Below, piece by piece: positions 51,101 through 59,080 of a stretch of 64,000 nt of DNA. The stretch's first letter is position 1; every line of letters begins with the position of its first letter. Location: assembly GCA_044507625.1 (NCBI GenBank), contig JBIQJE010000004.1, positions 62,001-126,000 on the forward strand, given 5' to 3'. The position numbers and the translations under genes are program-made. Source of the stretch: Hyphomicrobium_A sp044507625. Lineage in GTDB: Bacteria > Pseudomonadota > Alphaproteobacteria > Rhizobiales > Hyphomicrobiaceae. The notes beneath the pieces are model-generated. The model did no database searches. It was not told the origin of the DNA and saw only the letters and a list, made by a program, of their open reading frames with translations.

Positions 51101-51589
51101 ACGGCCGAGGAGGGCGCCGGCGAATCTCAGCGCGTCGGCGAGATTCTGCGGCCCGCCCTCGCGGAAATAGCGGTCGAAGCGATCGATAGCATCGCGCGGC
51201 GCGGTCGAGAGCGCGGTGAGGCGCGCGTCGGGGCGGTCATCGCCCGGCAATGCCACGAACGGGATACCGCGCGCGCGGCAAACCGCGGCGACGCGCTCGA
51301 ACCCGTAACGCCAGTAGTCGAGCCCGCCGATGCTGCGGATGATGACGAAGCGGCTTTTCGCGATGACGGCATCGACATAGAGATCGACGGACATCGGATG
51401 ACGCAGCCGCTTCAGGCTGGCGAGCCGCAAGCCCGGCAACGTCTCATTGTGCTTCTCCCAGGCGGCCGCGATGCCCGACAGATCGCTGTCGCTGAACGAC
51501 AGCACGACGATGTCGGCCGGGGTCTGGCCGAGGTCCACGGCGACCTCCACCTCATCCAGTGCCGCCGTCTCTGTCGGTAGGAGATGCAT
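48143..51589 (-). CDS. cobN: Cobaltochelatase subunit CobN
   Basis: The 1148-residue large subunit of the ATP-dependent cobaltochelatase inserts cobalt into hydrogenobyrinate a,c-diamide together with CobS and CobT, which are not in this window. The N-terminal part has SIGGLDYWRYG; the centre has the conserved IHLGTHGTLEWLPGKALALS segment with the presumed metal/porphyrin-handling histidines, and SDYPARGGRTGYACGLDTP. It ends with an Ala/Gln-rich tail. The start is 7 bp after the cobW stop. Confidence 0.95.
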   Translation of the reverse strand: MHLLPTETAALDEVEVAVDLGQTPADIVVLSFSDSDLSGIAAAWEKHNETLPGLRLASLKRLRHPMSVDLYVDAVIAKSRFVIIRSIGGLDYWRYGFERVAAVCRARGIPFVALPGDDRPDARLTALSTAPRDAIDRFDRYFREGGPQNLADALRFAGALLGRLEPHGEPRPLGPAIGFMRNGETCAVADLERMHPGRPAALVLFYRANLLAADTAPIEALLAALETEGLEPVALSVTSLKDHAAAAQIATFIERMPPAVIINATAFSARRDDDTTVLDAARCPVLQVAFSGSTEEAWAQSVRGLSPTDLAMNVVLPELDGRIFTRAISFKAESTLSPDLEYARVLHQPATDRIPFVAKLAAAWAVLGTKARARRRIALMISDYPARGGRTGYACGLDTPESVRAILSLLSSAGYATAGADWPAQEIIARLTRKDAPEKLSVPLARYRQWLAGHDASVAKEIDGAWGAPENDPAYAGGSFHYPCLRAGNVLVLLQPDRGSRGDRKEGYHDTGCPPRHAYAALYMALREMERIDALIHLGTHGTLEWLPGKALALSRACFPEALLGPVPVVYPFIVNNPGEAVQAKRRIAGVTIGHLTPPLSDAGLHGPMAELEGLIEEYADAEGVDRRRAGLLEREIVDRAWRSGLAADCGVEKSDTPREAIAKLDAQLCDIKDLSIRDRLHIFGCDPGSEAHADLTRATVKSFGDGTAVGAEDVAALYRACAGQERKALLDALDARFVAPGPAGAPTRGRLDVLPTGRNLTVIDPRSIPTRTAATIGARAADEVIRRHLQDHGEYPRSIFLDLWASASLRTGGDDLAQALAYLGVRPTWDTGSNRVTGIEIIPAPKLDRPRIDVTLRISGLFRDIFPAQIALFDLAVHRVAALDEDDAWNPLAALRRSGGNLARIFGGAPGSYGAGTADVVLDSAWSTRRELAEAYLSAGAYAYGAADTAVHDGEAFAKRVAAADVLVHPQDDRERDLLDGDGVADFVGGFAAAANALGGTTPSLYHLDTSRPEKPVARTVQEEITRVIRGKLTNPRWIAGMLGHGHRGCGELAQAVDALYAFAAAAEAVPGHLIDAVHDALIADTDVRDAVNAANPAAMAAMAARLQDLLARGLWVPRRNAVHVELAAARRAAEQPQQPGSLEAAQ

Positions 51590-51596
51590 TCACGCG

Positions 51597-52634
51597 TTAC
51601 TCGCCTGCGATGGCGCGGGCAATCGCCGCGCGGTCGAGCCCCTTCTGGCCGATCACGACGAGCTTGCCCTGCCGGTCTTCCTCGGCGCGCCACACGCGGT
51701 CGAACTGCTGCTGGACGCGCTGGCCGACGCCCTGGATCAGCAGCCGCATGGGCTTGCCCTTGACGTCGGCAAAGCCTTTCACCCGGAGAATGTCGTGCGC
51801 CTCGGCGGCGTCGACGATGCGCTTCACGATCTCATCGGGCTGCTCGACGGCCGGAATATCGAGAATGAAGGTCTCGAAATCATCGTGATCGTGCTCCTCC
51901 TCGGCGTCGTGGTGCGAGGGCCGGGCGGCGAGGTCGGTTTCCGCCGCCGCGTCGAGGCCGAGCAGCACCGCGGCGTCGAGACGCGCGCCTTCGGCCTCCA
52001 CCACCTTCACCGCGCGCGGCACCACGGATTTGATTTCCTCTGCAACGCGCGCACGGTCCTCGGCCGACATGAGATCGGCCTTGTTCAGGACGATCAGGTC
52101 GGCGCAGAGGAGTTGATCCTCGAACACCTCCTCGAGCGGGTTGTCGTGGTCGACGGACGCATCGTCGCTGCGCTGGGCAGCTAACGCGTCCGGATCATCG
52201 GCAAACCGGCCCGCGGCGACGGCCGGTCCGTCGACGACGGTGACGACACCGCTCACTGTCACGCGCGAGGCGATCGCCGGCCAGTTGAACGCCTGCACAA
52301 GCGGTTTCGGCAGCGCGAGGCCGGAGGTCTCGATGAGGATGTGCTCCGGCGGCGTCGCGAGCGAAAGCAGGCCTTCCAGCGCGGGCACGAAGTCGTCGGC
52401 CACGGTGCAGCAGATGCACCCGTTGGCGAGCTCGACGATGCTTTCATCGCCGCAGCCCTCGATACCGCAGGACTTCAGAATCTCCCCGTCGATGCCGACA
52501 TCGCCGAACTCGTTGACGATGACCGCGAGGCGTCGCCCGCCTGCATTCTGCATCACGTGGCGCACGAGGGTCGTTTTGCCGGCGCCGAGGAAGCCGGTGA
52601 CGATGCTGCATGGAACCTTGGCGAAGCTGCTCAT
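51597..52634 (-). CDS. cobW: CobW-type G3E GTPase metallochaperone
   Basis: The 345-residue GTPase has Walker A GFLGAGKTT (14-22), the metal-binding CxCC motif at Cys73/75/76 (NGCICCTV), Walker B-like ETSGLALP and NKADL for guanine. A His/Asp/Glu-rich stretch near residue 245 (PSHHDAEEEHDHDD) may store or bind metal. CobW proteins deliver Co(II) to the CobNST chelatase, and cobN is immediately downstream. The start overlaps the DUF1636 stop by 4 bp. Confidence 0.95.
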   Translation of the reverse strand: MSSFAKVPCSIVTGFLGAGKTTLVRHVMQNAGGRRLAVIVNEFGDVGIDGEILKSCGIEGCGDESIVELANGCICCTVADDFVPALEGLLSLATPPEHILIETSGLALPKPLVQAFNWPAIASRVTVSGVVTVVDGPAVAAGRFADDPDALAAQRSDDASVDHDNPLEEVFEDQLLCADLIVLNKADLMSAEDRARVAEEIKSVVPRAVKVVEAEGARLDAAVLLGLDAAAETDLAARPSHHDAEEEHDHDDFETFILDIPAVEQPDEIVKRIVDAAEAHDILRVKGFADVKGKPMRLLIQGVGQRVQQQFDRVWRAEEDRQGKLVVIGQKGLDRAAIARAIAGE

Positions 52635-53068
52635 GCGCTTTTCCTCTCCGGTTGAACGAAGCTATGGGGCGGGACGCGGGCGATCACGCCCTTGCGGAAC
52701 ACCGCCGGCCGATCGGCCCACGGCACGATGCCATCCGAGGATCGGCGGTAGGCGAGAATGGTGTCGACGATTCCCTGGGGATCGGCGTCGACATCGAGAT
52801 CGCCGAGGATATAGGTCCAGCTCCCGGGCGCTGTGATCGCGATCGTCGCCGGGCGCTTGCACACGGCGAGACACTCGACATTCCTCACCGCGACGTCGGT
52901 GATGCCCGCTGCGCGCAGACCATCACCGATGACGCCGGCAACGCTTCTGGCGCCGTGCGCATCGCTCGCCGTTTCGGTGCCGCGGCAAGCGGTGCAAACG
53001 AAGATGACGACGCGCGATGGTACATCGGGGACGCCGCGCGGTGCGATGGCGGCGGTTTCATCCGCCAT
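52631..53068 (-). CDS. DUF1636 (thioredoxin-like [2Fe-2S] ferredoxin-type) protein
   Basis: The 145-residue protein has FVCTACRG near residue 25 and VECLAVCKRPATIAI about 45 residues later, a C-x2-C...C-x3-C arrangement of the thioredoxin-like 2Fe-2S ferredoxin fold. DUF1636 genes are often found beside cobalt transport and cobW genes, and that is where it is here, overlapping both cbtA (11 bp) and cobW (4 bp). A role in cobalt handling or reduction is inferred. Confidence 0.85.
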   Translation of the reverse strand: MADETAAIAPRGVPDVPSRVVIFVCTACRGTETASDAHGARSVAGVIGDGLRAAGITDVAVRNVECLAVCKRPATIAITAPGSWTYILGDLDVDADPQGIVDTILAYRRSSDGIVPWADRPAVFRKGVIARVPPHSFVQPERKSA

Positions 53069-53810
53069 GGTCTTCTCCGATTCTCGGCCAGAGCGTGCCG
53101 ACGAGGAAGCCCGTGAGGATCCAAAGTGCGGCCTGTACGGCCAGCGAGGTGGCGGCGAAGCGTGCCGCGAGATCCGCCGGGACGCTCGACGCATGGGCTT
53201 CGGCGAGCTGCGGCGCGCCGATGGTATGCGGGAGGACGAGGAGCGCAATCGCGAGAATTTTCGGTGCGAACGTTTCGGAGCGCAGGAAGAGCCACAGGGC
53301 TACGGCGCTCGCAATCGCGGTTCCGATCCACCAGGCCTGCCGGTCTATTAGGCCCGCCGCGTCCATGCCCGGCAACTCGGGCGGAAGCCCCATTGCGGGT
53401 GCAAGGCCGGTGGCCGCGAACGCCGCCGCCGCCCAGCCTATTGCGCGCCGTTCGGTTATGGCGCCGCCGGCGGTGAGCATGCCGGCGAGGAGCAGAAATG
53501 CGAAGCCCGCCGCCGTTCCGACCGTGGCGGTGCTCGTGTAGAATGTGCGCTCCCAGCCATCGGCGGGCATCCAGGCATCATGCGCCTCGTCGCCGGTAAC
53601 CTGATGCACGGGGATGGGGCGCGCAGCAACGTTCATCGCAACCGCGCGCACGAGGTGCGGGGAAGCGCTGAAAGCATGCTCGTGCGGGGCGTTTTCGTAG
53701 GTCTCAGCGGCGATGATGAGCGGCGTCGTCGTAAACGCCTGCATCACGGCGATGCTGACACCAGCGATCAGGCCGGCCAGCAGGCCGACCGCAAGGACGC
53801 GGGTGATCAC
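53058..53810 (-). CDS. cbtA: CbtA cobalt transporter subunit
   Basis: The 250-residue membrane protein has about five transmembrane helices (first LAVGLLAGLIAGVSIAVMQAF), a periplasmic loop with HEHAFS and the GLPPELPGMDAAGLIDRQAWW segment typical of CbtA. With CbtB it is a predicted cobalt importer controlled by cobalamin riboswitches. It follows cbtB by 9 bp. Confidence 0.93.
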   Translation of the reverse strand: MITRVLAVGLLAGLIAGVSIAVMQAFTTTPLIIAAETYENAPHEHAFSASPHLVRAVAMNVAARPIPVHQVTGDEAHDAWMPADGWERTFYTSTATVGTAAGFAFLLLAGMLTAGGAITERRAIGWAAAAFAATGLAPAMGLPPELPGMDAAGLIDRQAWWIGTAIASAVALWLFLRSETFAPKILAIALLVLPHTIGAPQLAEAHASSVPADLAARFAATSLAVQAALWILTGFLVGTLWPRIGEDHGG

Positions 53811-53819
53811 GGCAATCCC

Positions 53820-54005
53820 TCAGTGGCAGGGGAAGCTCAACGCGTGGCGCGTATCGTGCGCTGCGTTGTGGATTGTCGCCGGATGGGCAAAGCCCGTCGT
53901 GAAGACAAGGCCGATGCCGACCATCAGCGCGAATGCAGCGGCTATTCGCGTTTCAGCGCGTGAGCCGACTTCAACTGCCGTGGTGGATTGCGTGCGCGTG
54001 TTCAT
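53820..54005 (-). CDS. cbtB: CbtB cobalt transporter subunit
   Basis: The 61-residue protein has one transmembrane helix (IAAAFALMVGIGLVFTTGFAH) and a short His-rich periplasmic end (HPATIHNAAHDTRHALSFPCH) that probably binds cobalt, as in CbtB. The ATG at 54005 has GGAGGCGG upstream and lies 45 bp after the cobalamin riboswitch. A longer frame upstream covers riboswitch sequence and is not used. Confidence 0.94.
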   Translation of the reverse strand: MNTRTQSTTAVEVGSRAETRIAAAFALMVGIGLVFTTGFAHPATIHNAAHDTRHALSFPCH

Positions 54006-54050
54006 TCCGCCTCCTTGGCCACCCCACCGGGGCCTGCGAGCTATAGGGAC

Positions 54051-54190
54051 GGCAGGTCTCCTGACTCTCGGGTCATCGCTTGAAGCCACCTTCCCGGTAC
54101 GACCAGTGGTGAGCGGGCTTCAAACTCGCCGATTACAGTTGCGGGGGCAGTTGCGGAATTTGCCTTTAGGGCGTCACCGCATTCCCTTTT
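54051..54190 (-). promoter_or_regulatory. Cobalamin riboswitch (upstream of cbtB and the cob operon)
   Basis: Read on the - strand: GGGAATGCGGTG, CTGCCCCCGCAACTGT, ACCACTGG, CCGGGAAGG, GATGACCCGAGAGTCAGGAGACCTGCC. This is a complete cobalamin aptamer. Its B12 box ends 45 bp before the cbtB ATG, so the switch probably acts on cbtB translation, with effects on the downstream cob genes. A CCCCTTGCGGGG hairpin lies at the 5' side near 54194-54205. Confidence 0.95.
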
Positions 54191-54219
54191 GAACCCCTTG
54201 CGGGGTACCGTCCCCCGCT

Positions 54220-54248
54220 TGATAAGGGTTTCCGGCAAGGCCCGTCAA
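54220..54248 (-). promoter_or_regulatory. Sigma-70-type promoter of the cbtB-cob transcript
   Basis: On the - strand TTGACG (54243-54248) is followed after 17 bp by TTATCA (54220-54225), placing the transcript start near 54213, just upstream of the aptamer. The layout matches the promoter-riboswitch arrangement at 35733-35956. Confidence 0.5.
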
Positions 54249-54384
54249 CGAAATATGCCGCAAGCATCACCCGCTCAATTCGCCTCCGCACGGCCATCGC
54301 GGCATTTCGGCTCATCGGCGCAGGCGTGGCGGATGCGATGAATGCGTCGACCGGCGACAGCATTGGAGCTTCCCAGGAGCGATC

Positions 54385-54996
54385 ATGACCGAGACAACGC
54401 AGGATGCAGAGCGTCACAAGACGAAGATGGCCAACCGCAAGGCGGCGCAGGATGCGGAGGTGGCCGGCAAGACGATCGAGAAAGGGCTGCTGATCGTCCA
54501 CACCGGGAAGGGCAAGGGAAAATCGACGGCTGCGTTCGGGCTTCTGATGCGCGCGCTCGGCCGCGGCATGCGGGCGGGCGTCGTGCAGTTCGGCAAGGGC
54601 GCCTGGGATACCGGCGAGCGTACCGCGGCGGCGAAGTTCGGCGATCAGGTCGTCTGGTATACGCTGGGAGAGGGCTTCACATGGGAGACGCAGGATCGTG
54701 GGCGCGACGTTGCCGCAGCCGAGCGCGCTTGGGCCCAGGCGAAAGAGCTCATGTCCGATCCGGGCATCCGAATGCTGATCCTCGATGAATTGAACATCTC
54801 GCTTCGCTACGATCATCTCGATATCGCGGAGGTCGTCTCCGTGCTGCAGCGGCGGCGGGACGATCTGCATATCGTCGTTACGGGGCGGAACGCGAAGCCG
54901 GAGCTGATTGAGGCCGCCGATCTCGTCACCGACATGACGCCAGTGAAGCATCACTTCGCGGCCGGCGTGAAGGCCCAGGAGGGCATCGAGTTCTGA
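54385..54996 (+). CDS. cobO: Cob(I)yrinic acid a,c-diamide adenosyltransferase
   Basis: The 203-residue enzyme attaches the adenosyl group to reduced cobalt. P-loop HTGKGKGKSTAAFG lies at 39-52, with QFGKGAWDTGER and ILDELNISLRY as CobO-type motifs, and a C-terminal GVKAQEGIEF. It is the first gene of the + strand operon and starts about 140 bp from the promoter of the divergent operon. The stop overlaps the cobQ start (TGATG). Confidence 0.96.
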   Translation: MTETTQDAERHKTKMANRKAAQDAEVAGKTIEKGLLIVHTGKGKGKSTAAFGLLMRALGRGMRAGVVQFGKGAWDTGERTAAAKFGDQVVWYTLGEGFTWETQDRGRDVAAAERAWAQAKELMSDPGIRMLILDELNISLRYDHLDIAEVVSVLQRRRDDLHIVVTGRNAKPELIEAADLVTDMTPVKHHFAAGVKAQEGIEF

Positions 54997-56477
54997 TGGC
55001 GGCGCGGGCCATCATGTTTCAGGGCACGGGCTCGGACGTCGGCAAGTCGCTGCTTGTCGCCGGCCTTGCGCGGGCATTTCGAAACAGGGGCCTGCGCGTC
55101 CTTCCGTTCAAGCCGCAGAACATGTCGAACAACGCCGCCGTCACGCACGACGGCGGCGAGATCGGTCGCGCTCAAGCGTTGCAGGCGCGTGCGGCGGGCG
55201 TGCCGCCGAGCGTGCACATGAATCCCGTTCTCCTGAAGCCGCAGAGCAATGTCGGCGCACAGGTCGTCGTGCAGGGCCGCGTGATCGGCAATGCGAGGGC
55301 CGCGGCCTACCAGACCCTGAAGGCCGATCTGATGTCGGCGGTGATGGACAGCTTCGGGCGACTTGCTTGCGAAGCCGACATCGTTCTCGTCGAAGGCGCG
55401 GGCTCGGCGTCGGAAGTCAATCTGCGCGCCAACGATATTGCGAACATGGGCTTTGCGTGCCGTGCCGACGTTCCGGTCGTGCTGATCGGCGACATCGACC
55501 GCGGGGGCGTAATCGCCAGCCTCATCGGCACCAAGGCGGTGATTCCGACGCGGGACGCGCGCATGATCGAAGGGTTCATCGTCAACAAGTTCCGCGGCGA
55601 TCCGGCGCTGTTCGAGGATGGGATGGCGCACATCGGCGACGTGACGGGATGGCGTGCGTTGGGCCTCGTTCCGTATTTTCACAATGCACACCGGCTTCCC
55701 GAGGAGGATGCGCTCGGCATCGAGCGCCATGCCGCGCATGGCCGCGCCGGCAAGACGCGTGTCGTCGTGCTGGCCTATCCGCGCATCTCGAACTTCGATG
55801 ATTTCGATCCCTTGCGGCTCGAGCCTTCCATCGATCTCAGCTTCATCAAGCCCGGCACGGCGATTCCGGGCGATGCTACGCTCGTGATCCTGCCGGGCTC
55901 GAAGGCGACCATTGCCGATCTCCAGGCGCTGCGCGAGACAGGCTGGGATATCGACCTGCGCGCGCACCTGCGGCGCGGCGGACAGGTGCTCGGCATCTGC
56001 GGAGGCTATCAGATGCTCGGGCGCACGGTCAGCGATCCACACGGGGTCGAGGGCGATGCCGGTCGCGTGCAGGGATTGGGGCTCCTCGATATCGAGACGG
56101 TACTCACAGGCGAGAAGACGCTGCTCGAAGTTTCGGGCACGTGCGCGCGCAGCGGCGCGGCGTTCCGGGGCTATGAAATGCACGTCGGGCGTACGGCGGG
56201 CGGCGATTGCGGCCGCGCGCTGCTAACCTTTGCGGATGGCCGCAGCGATGGCGCCGGAAGCGCGGATGGGTTGGTGAGCGGCTGCTACGTCCATGGGCTT
56301 TTCGCGGACGACGGGCAACGGGCCGCCTGGATGGAGCGCATCGGCGCGGGGGCCGCCGTGCTGCGCTACGAGCAGAATTACGAAGCGACACTCGATGAGC
56401 TTGCCGATCACCTCGAGCGTCATGTCGATTGCGACGCGATCTTTCAGATTGCGCGCGCTCCGAAGCTCGGCGGGTGA
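54996..56477 (+). CDS. cobQ: Adenosylcobyric acid synthase
   Basis: The 493-residue glutamine amidotransferase amidates the b, d, e and g side chains. N-terminal motif GTGSDVGKSLLVAGLARAF and NMSNNAAV; the glutaminase cysteine lies in LGICGGYQMLG, and the catalytic histidine in GCYVHGLF. It is fully standard for CobQ. It is translationally coupled to cobO. Confidence 0.96.
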   Translation: MAARAIMFQGTGSDVGKSLLVAGLARAFRNRGLRVLPFKPQNMSNNAAVTHDGGEIGRAQALQARAAGVPPSVHMNPVLLKPQSNVGAQVVVQGRVIGNARAAAYQTLKADLMSAVMDSFGRLACEADIVLVEGAGSASEVNLRANDIANMGFACRADVPVVLIGDIDRGGVIASLIGTKAVIPTRDARMIEGFIVNKFRGDPALFEDGMAHIGDVTGWRALGLVPYFHNAHRLPEEDALGIERHAAHGRAGKTRVVVLAYPRISNFDDFDPLRLEPSIDLSFIKPGTAIPGDATLVILPGSKATIADLQALRETGWDIDLRAHLRRGGQVLGICGGYQMLGRTVSDPHGVEGDAGRVQGLGLLDIETVLTGEKTLLEVSGTCARSGAAFRGYEMHVGRTAGGDCGRALLTFADGRSDGAGSADGLVSGCYVHGLFADDGQRAAWMERIGAGAAVLRYEQNYEATLDELADHLERHVDCDAIFQIARAPKLGG

Positions 56478-56557
56478 TCCATGCGAGCGCTTGGTGCGAC
56501 GACGGCTGAACGAATGTCCGCTTTACGGTCTTTGAAGATTGATCCAGGAATGCAGCC

Positions 56558-57454
56558 ATGACCGCCGCCCTCCCAACGCGCTCGCGCCATTCGCCGTGCA
56601 TCGGCGTATGCAAGCTCGATGAGCAATCGGGCTTCTGCCTGGGCTGTGGCCGCACGCGCGGCGAGATCGGCGCGTGGTCGGGCTTGAGCGAGCCGGATCG
56701 GGACGCGATCTGGGCGAAGCTGCCGGAACGGTTGCTGGCAATGGCGGTTCGTGTGCGGCTGCTGCCGCTTCTCGGCGAGGAAATCCGCGATTGGGTTGCG
56801 GAAACGATCACGGCGCGCAAGGGCATCTGGGTCACGGGCATGCCGGGCGGTGCCGCCGAGTTCCCGTGTGTTGCGGGACGCGAGGTGACGGTCGAAACGG
56901 GGAGTGACTTCGTCATCGGCCGCGCGCACGATGCGCGCTTTCGCCTGCGCGTTACCGATAAAGTGCGCGCATTCGCCTTCGAGGGGGACGGGCCGATCGT
57001 GCTCGGCTTTCCGCGCGGTCGCGTGACGCTGGTCTCGACATCGGTATTCACGCCGCTCGGCACCGATATCGATGCGATCGAGGAACACCACGGCACTTTC
57101 GAGCTGTTCGACTTCGGGCTCGGCCGACGCGCGAGCCGCTTCTGCGTGCGCACGGACGACGCGGGTCTGATCGCAAGACTGCGCACATTTTCAGGCAGGC
57201 GATGGGAGGAGGTGCTCGCGCAGGCGGGCGCTGAGATCATCGCCAAGAGCCCGGCACGCGTGGTGGAATCGCAGCTCGCCCGCATCGAGGTTTTCTCGCC
57301 GATTCCGCCACCGGGTGGAAGGTCGTCACCGGGCGCCCACACGCATCTGCTGCCGGAGTTTCTCGCAACGGGAGAGGAAATACCGGCGGCGCTGTCGTTG
57401 CCCGATTACGCCGCCCCGCTTGCGATCTTCTATCCCGGCAAGCCGCCGGCGTGA
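56558..57454 (+). CDS. DUF1289-containing protein of the cobalamin operon
   Basis: The 298-residue protein starts with a DUF1289-type zinc/Fe-S-like motif (SPCIGVCKLDEQSGFCLGCGRT; C-x3-C...C-x2-C) followed by a conserved helix W..LSEPDRDAIWAKLPER. The rest (about 230 residues) has no name I know; it includes IVLGFPRGRVTLVSTSVFTPLGTDIDAI. It lies between cobQ (80-bp gap) and cobF, which suggests an accessory role in corrin metabolism. The role is not established. Confidence 0.75.
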   Translation: MTAALPTRSRHSPCIGVCKLDEQSGFCLGCGRTRGEIGAWSGLSEPDRDAIWAKLPERLLAMAVRVRLLPLLGEEIRDWVAETITARKGIWVTGMPGGAAEFPCVAGREVTVETGSDFVIGRAHDARFRLRVTDKVRAFAFEGDGPIVLGFPRGRVTLVSTSVFTPLGTDIDAIEEHHGTFELFDFGLGRRASRFCVRTDDAGLIARLRTFSGRRWEEVLAQAGAEIIAKSPARVVESQLARIEVFSPIPPPGGRSSPGAHTHLLPEFLATGEEIPAALSLPDYAAPLAIFYPGKPPA

Positions 57455-57473
57455 CGGGTGAGTGAAGCTCGTG

Positions 57474-58232
57474 ATGCGCAAACTCTCCATCATCGGCATC
57501 GGTGCCGGCAATCCGGACTACATGACCGTCGAGGCGATCAACGCGCTTAGCGGCGCGGATGTCGTGCTGGTACTCGACAAAGGTGCGCGCAAGGCTGACC
57601 TCACGCAACTGCGCAAGGACATCGTGGAGCGTTTTGCGGGATCGAAGGATCCGCGGTGGGTCGAGGCGCCGAGCCCCGTACGCGATGCCGACAATGCGTC
57701 ATACAAGTCGGGCGTCGCGGATTGGCACGCGGCGAAGGGCGAAGCGTTCGCCGCGCTGATCCGCGAGGCGGTGGGCGATGGGGAGACAGCGGCCATTCTC
57801 GTTTGGGGCGATCCATCGCTCTACGACAGCACGCTGCGAATCGTGGAGCAGCTTGCGCGCGGCGGCGTCGTTCCCGAATACGAGGTCATTCCAGGCATCA
57901 GCAGCCTCCATGCGCTGACGGCACGGCATCGCATTCCGCTCAATCCGATCGGAGAGCCGGTGCTGATCACCACGGGGCGCAGGCTTGCTGAAAGAATGCC
58001 CGAGGGCGTCGACACGATCGCCGTACTGCTCGATGGCGGCGCGGGTCTAGATGCGCTCGCGGGGCACGACATGGAGATCTTCTGGGGCGCCTATCTCGGT
58101 ACGCCCGATGAAATCCTGATCGCAGGCCATGTGCGCGACGTGCTCGATGACATCCGCCAGGTCCGCGCCGCGCGGCGCGCGGAAAAGGGCTGGATCATGG
58201 ACACGTATCTTCTGCGCCGCTGCGCGAAGTGA
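57474..58232 (+). CDS. cobF: Precorrin-6A synthase (deacetylating)
   Basis: The 252-residue SAM enzyme methylates C1 of precorrin-5 and releases acetate. Motifs: LSIIGIGAGNPDYMTVEAI, LVWGDPSLYDSTLRIVE and PGISSLHALTARHRIPLN. CobF is confined to the aerobic route. The ATG at 57474 is preferred to a GTG at 57462. It completes the set of ring methyltransferases in the window. Confidence 0.95.
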   Translation: MRKLSIIGIGAGNPDYMTVEAINALSGADVVLVLDKGARKADLTQLRKDIVERFAGSKDPRWVEAPSPVRDADNASYKSGVADWHAAKGEAFAALIREAVGDGETAAILVWGDPSLYDSTLRIVEQLARGGVVPEYEVIPGISSLHALTARHRIPLNPIGEPVLITTGRRLAERMPEGVDTIAVLLDGGAGLDALAGHDMEIFWGAYLGTPDEILIAGHVRDVLDDIRQVRAARRAEKGWIMDTYLLRRCAK

Positions 58233-58254
58233 GCCGGGGCTCCGGCGGCTCCCG

Positions 58255-58854
58255 CTAGCTCCCAGTGCTGGCGCGCACGTACCGCCATAGCTCGTCGCGC
58301 ACCGCGTCGTGGGTATGGTCTGCGCTCCCGTCGAGGTCGTAGAAATCGAAGCGCGTGTTCCTCTCGAGGCTCGGCAGCAGGCTCGGCAGCGATCTTTCAA
58401 AGAATACCCGGGTGCCGTCGCCGCTGCGCTTCGTCTCCTCCCTATCGCGCCCATGGGTCACCACGACGGTGAGATGGCGAACGTGGGTGAGCAGGGGGAT
58501 GATGTCGTTGCCGGCGAAGCGGAAGGCGACATGGGGCCGGAACACGCGCTCGAAGTAGCCCTTCAGCAGCGCAGGCATGTCGAACATCCACAGCGGCAAG
58601 ACGTAGTAGAGGTCCGTCGCCTCCTTGAGATGTGCGGCGAGCCCGGCAATGTCGGCCGGAACGGCGTCGCCGTAATACTGCTGCAGCTCTGCGCGCGAGA
58701 GCACCGGATCAAAATCCGTGGCGACGAGATCGTCGATGATGACCGTCCGCCCGCCGGACCGCAGCAGCTCGGCGATGCGCCGTGTGATCTCGGCGCAGCG
58801 GCTCGCCGGTGAGGGGTGGCAGGTCACGATGAGGGAGGTTCGCGGCGGCGGCAT
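58255..58854 (-). CDS. Flavodoxin-fold NAD(P)H-quinone oxidoreductase-like protein
   Basis: The 199-residue protein matches the flavodoxin_2/NQO-type family: SLIVTCHPSPASRCAEI for phosphate of FMN/FAD, a YVLPLWMFDMPALLKGYFERVF segment that packs on the isoalloxazine, and a C-terminal helix. Its substrate is unknown. It is convergent with cobF (22-bp gap). A cobalamin role (such as Co reduction) is possible but not supported by its sequence. Confidence 0.85.
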   Translation of the reverse strand: MPPPRTSLIVTCHPSPASRCAEITRRIAELLRSGGRTVIIDDLVATDFDPVLSRAELQQYYGDAVPADIAGLAAHLKEATDLYYVLPLWMFDMPALLKGYFERVFRPHVAFRFAGNDIIPLLTHVRHLTVVVTHGRDREETKRSGDGTRVFFERSLPSLLPSLERNTRFDFYDLDGSADHTHDAVRDELWRYVRASTGS

Positions 58855-59004
58855 TCGGGAAATCTCTCGGAGCTCTGTTGCCGGAGTAAACCTCTATGAA
58901 AATCGCTCGAAATCAATGACCTGTGCAGAGGTTGGTAGAAGGCCGGAAGGGCAACCGGGCCGGAACCATCCCGCGCTGGGCGGTTGCGGCGGCCGCGCGC
59001 GAAA

Positions 59005-59080
59005 TGGTGGGCCCGCCAGGATTCGAACCTGGAACCAGACGGTTATGAGCCGCCAGCTCTAACCATTGAGCTACGGGCCC
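59005..59080 (-). tRNA. tRNA with CAT anticodon (probably tRNA-Ile2, alternatively tRNA-Met)
   Basis: On the - strand the cloverleaf reads GGGCCCG (acceptor), TAGCTCAATGGTTAGAGC (D arm), an anticodon arm with loop CTCATAA (anticodon CAT), the T arm with GGTTCGAATCC, closing CGGGCCC and an encoded ACCA end. The 76 nt include CCA. The D-arm and acceptor resemble the lysidine-type tRNA-Ile2 more than initiator Met, which lacks the first base pair. Confidence 0.95.
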
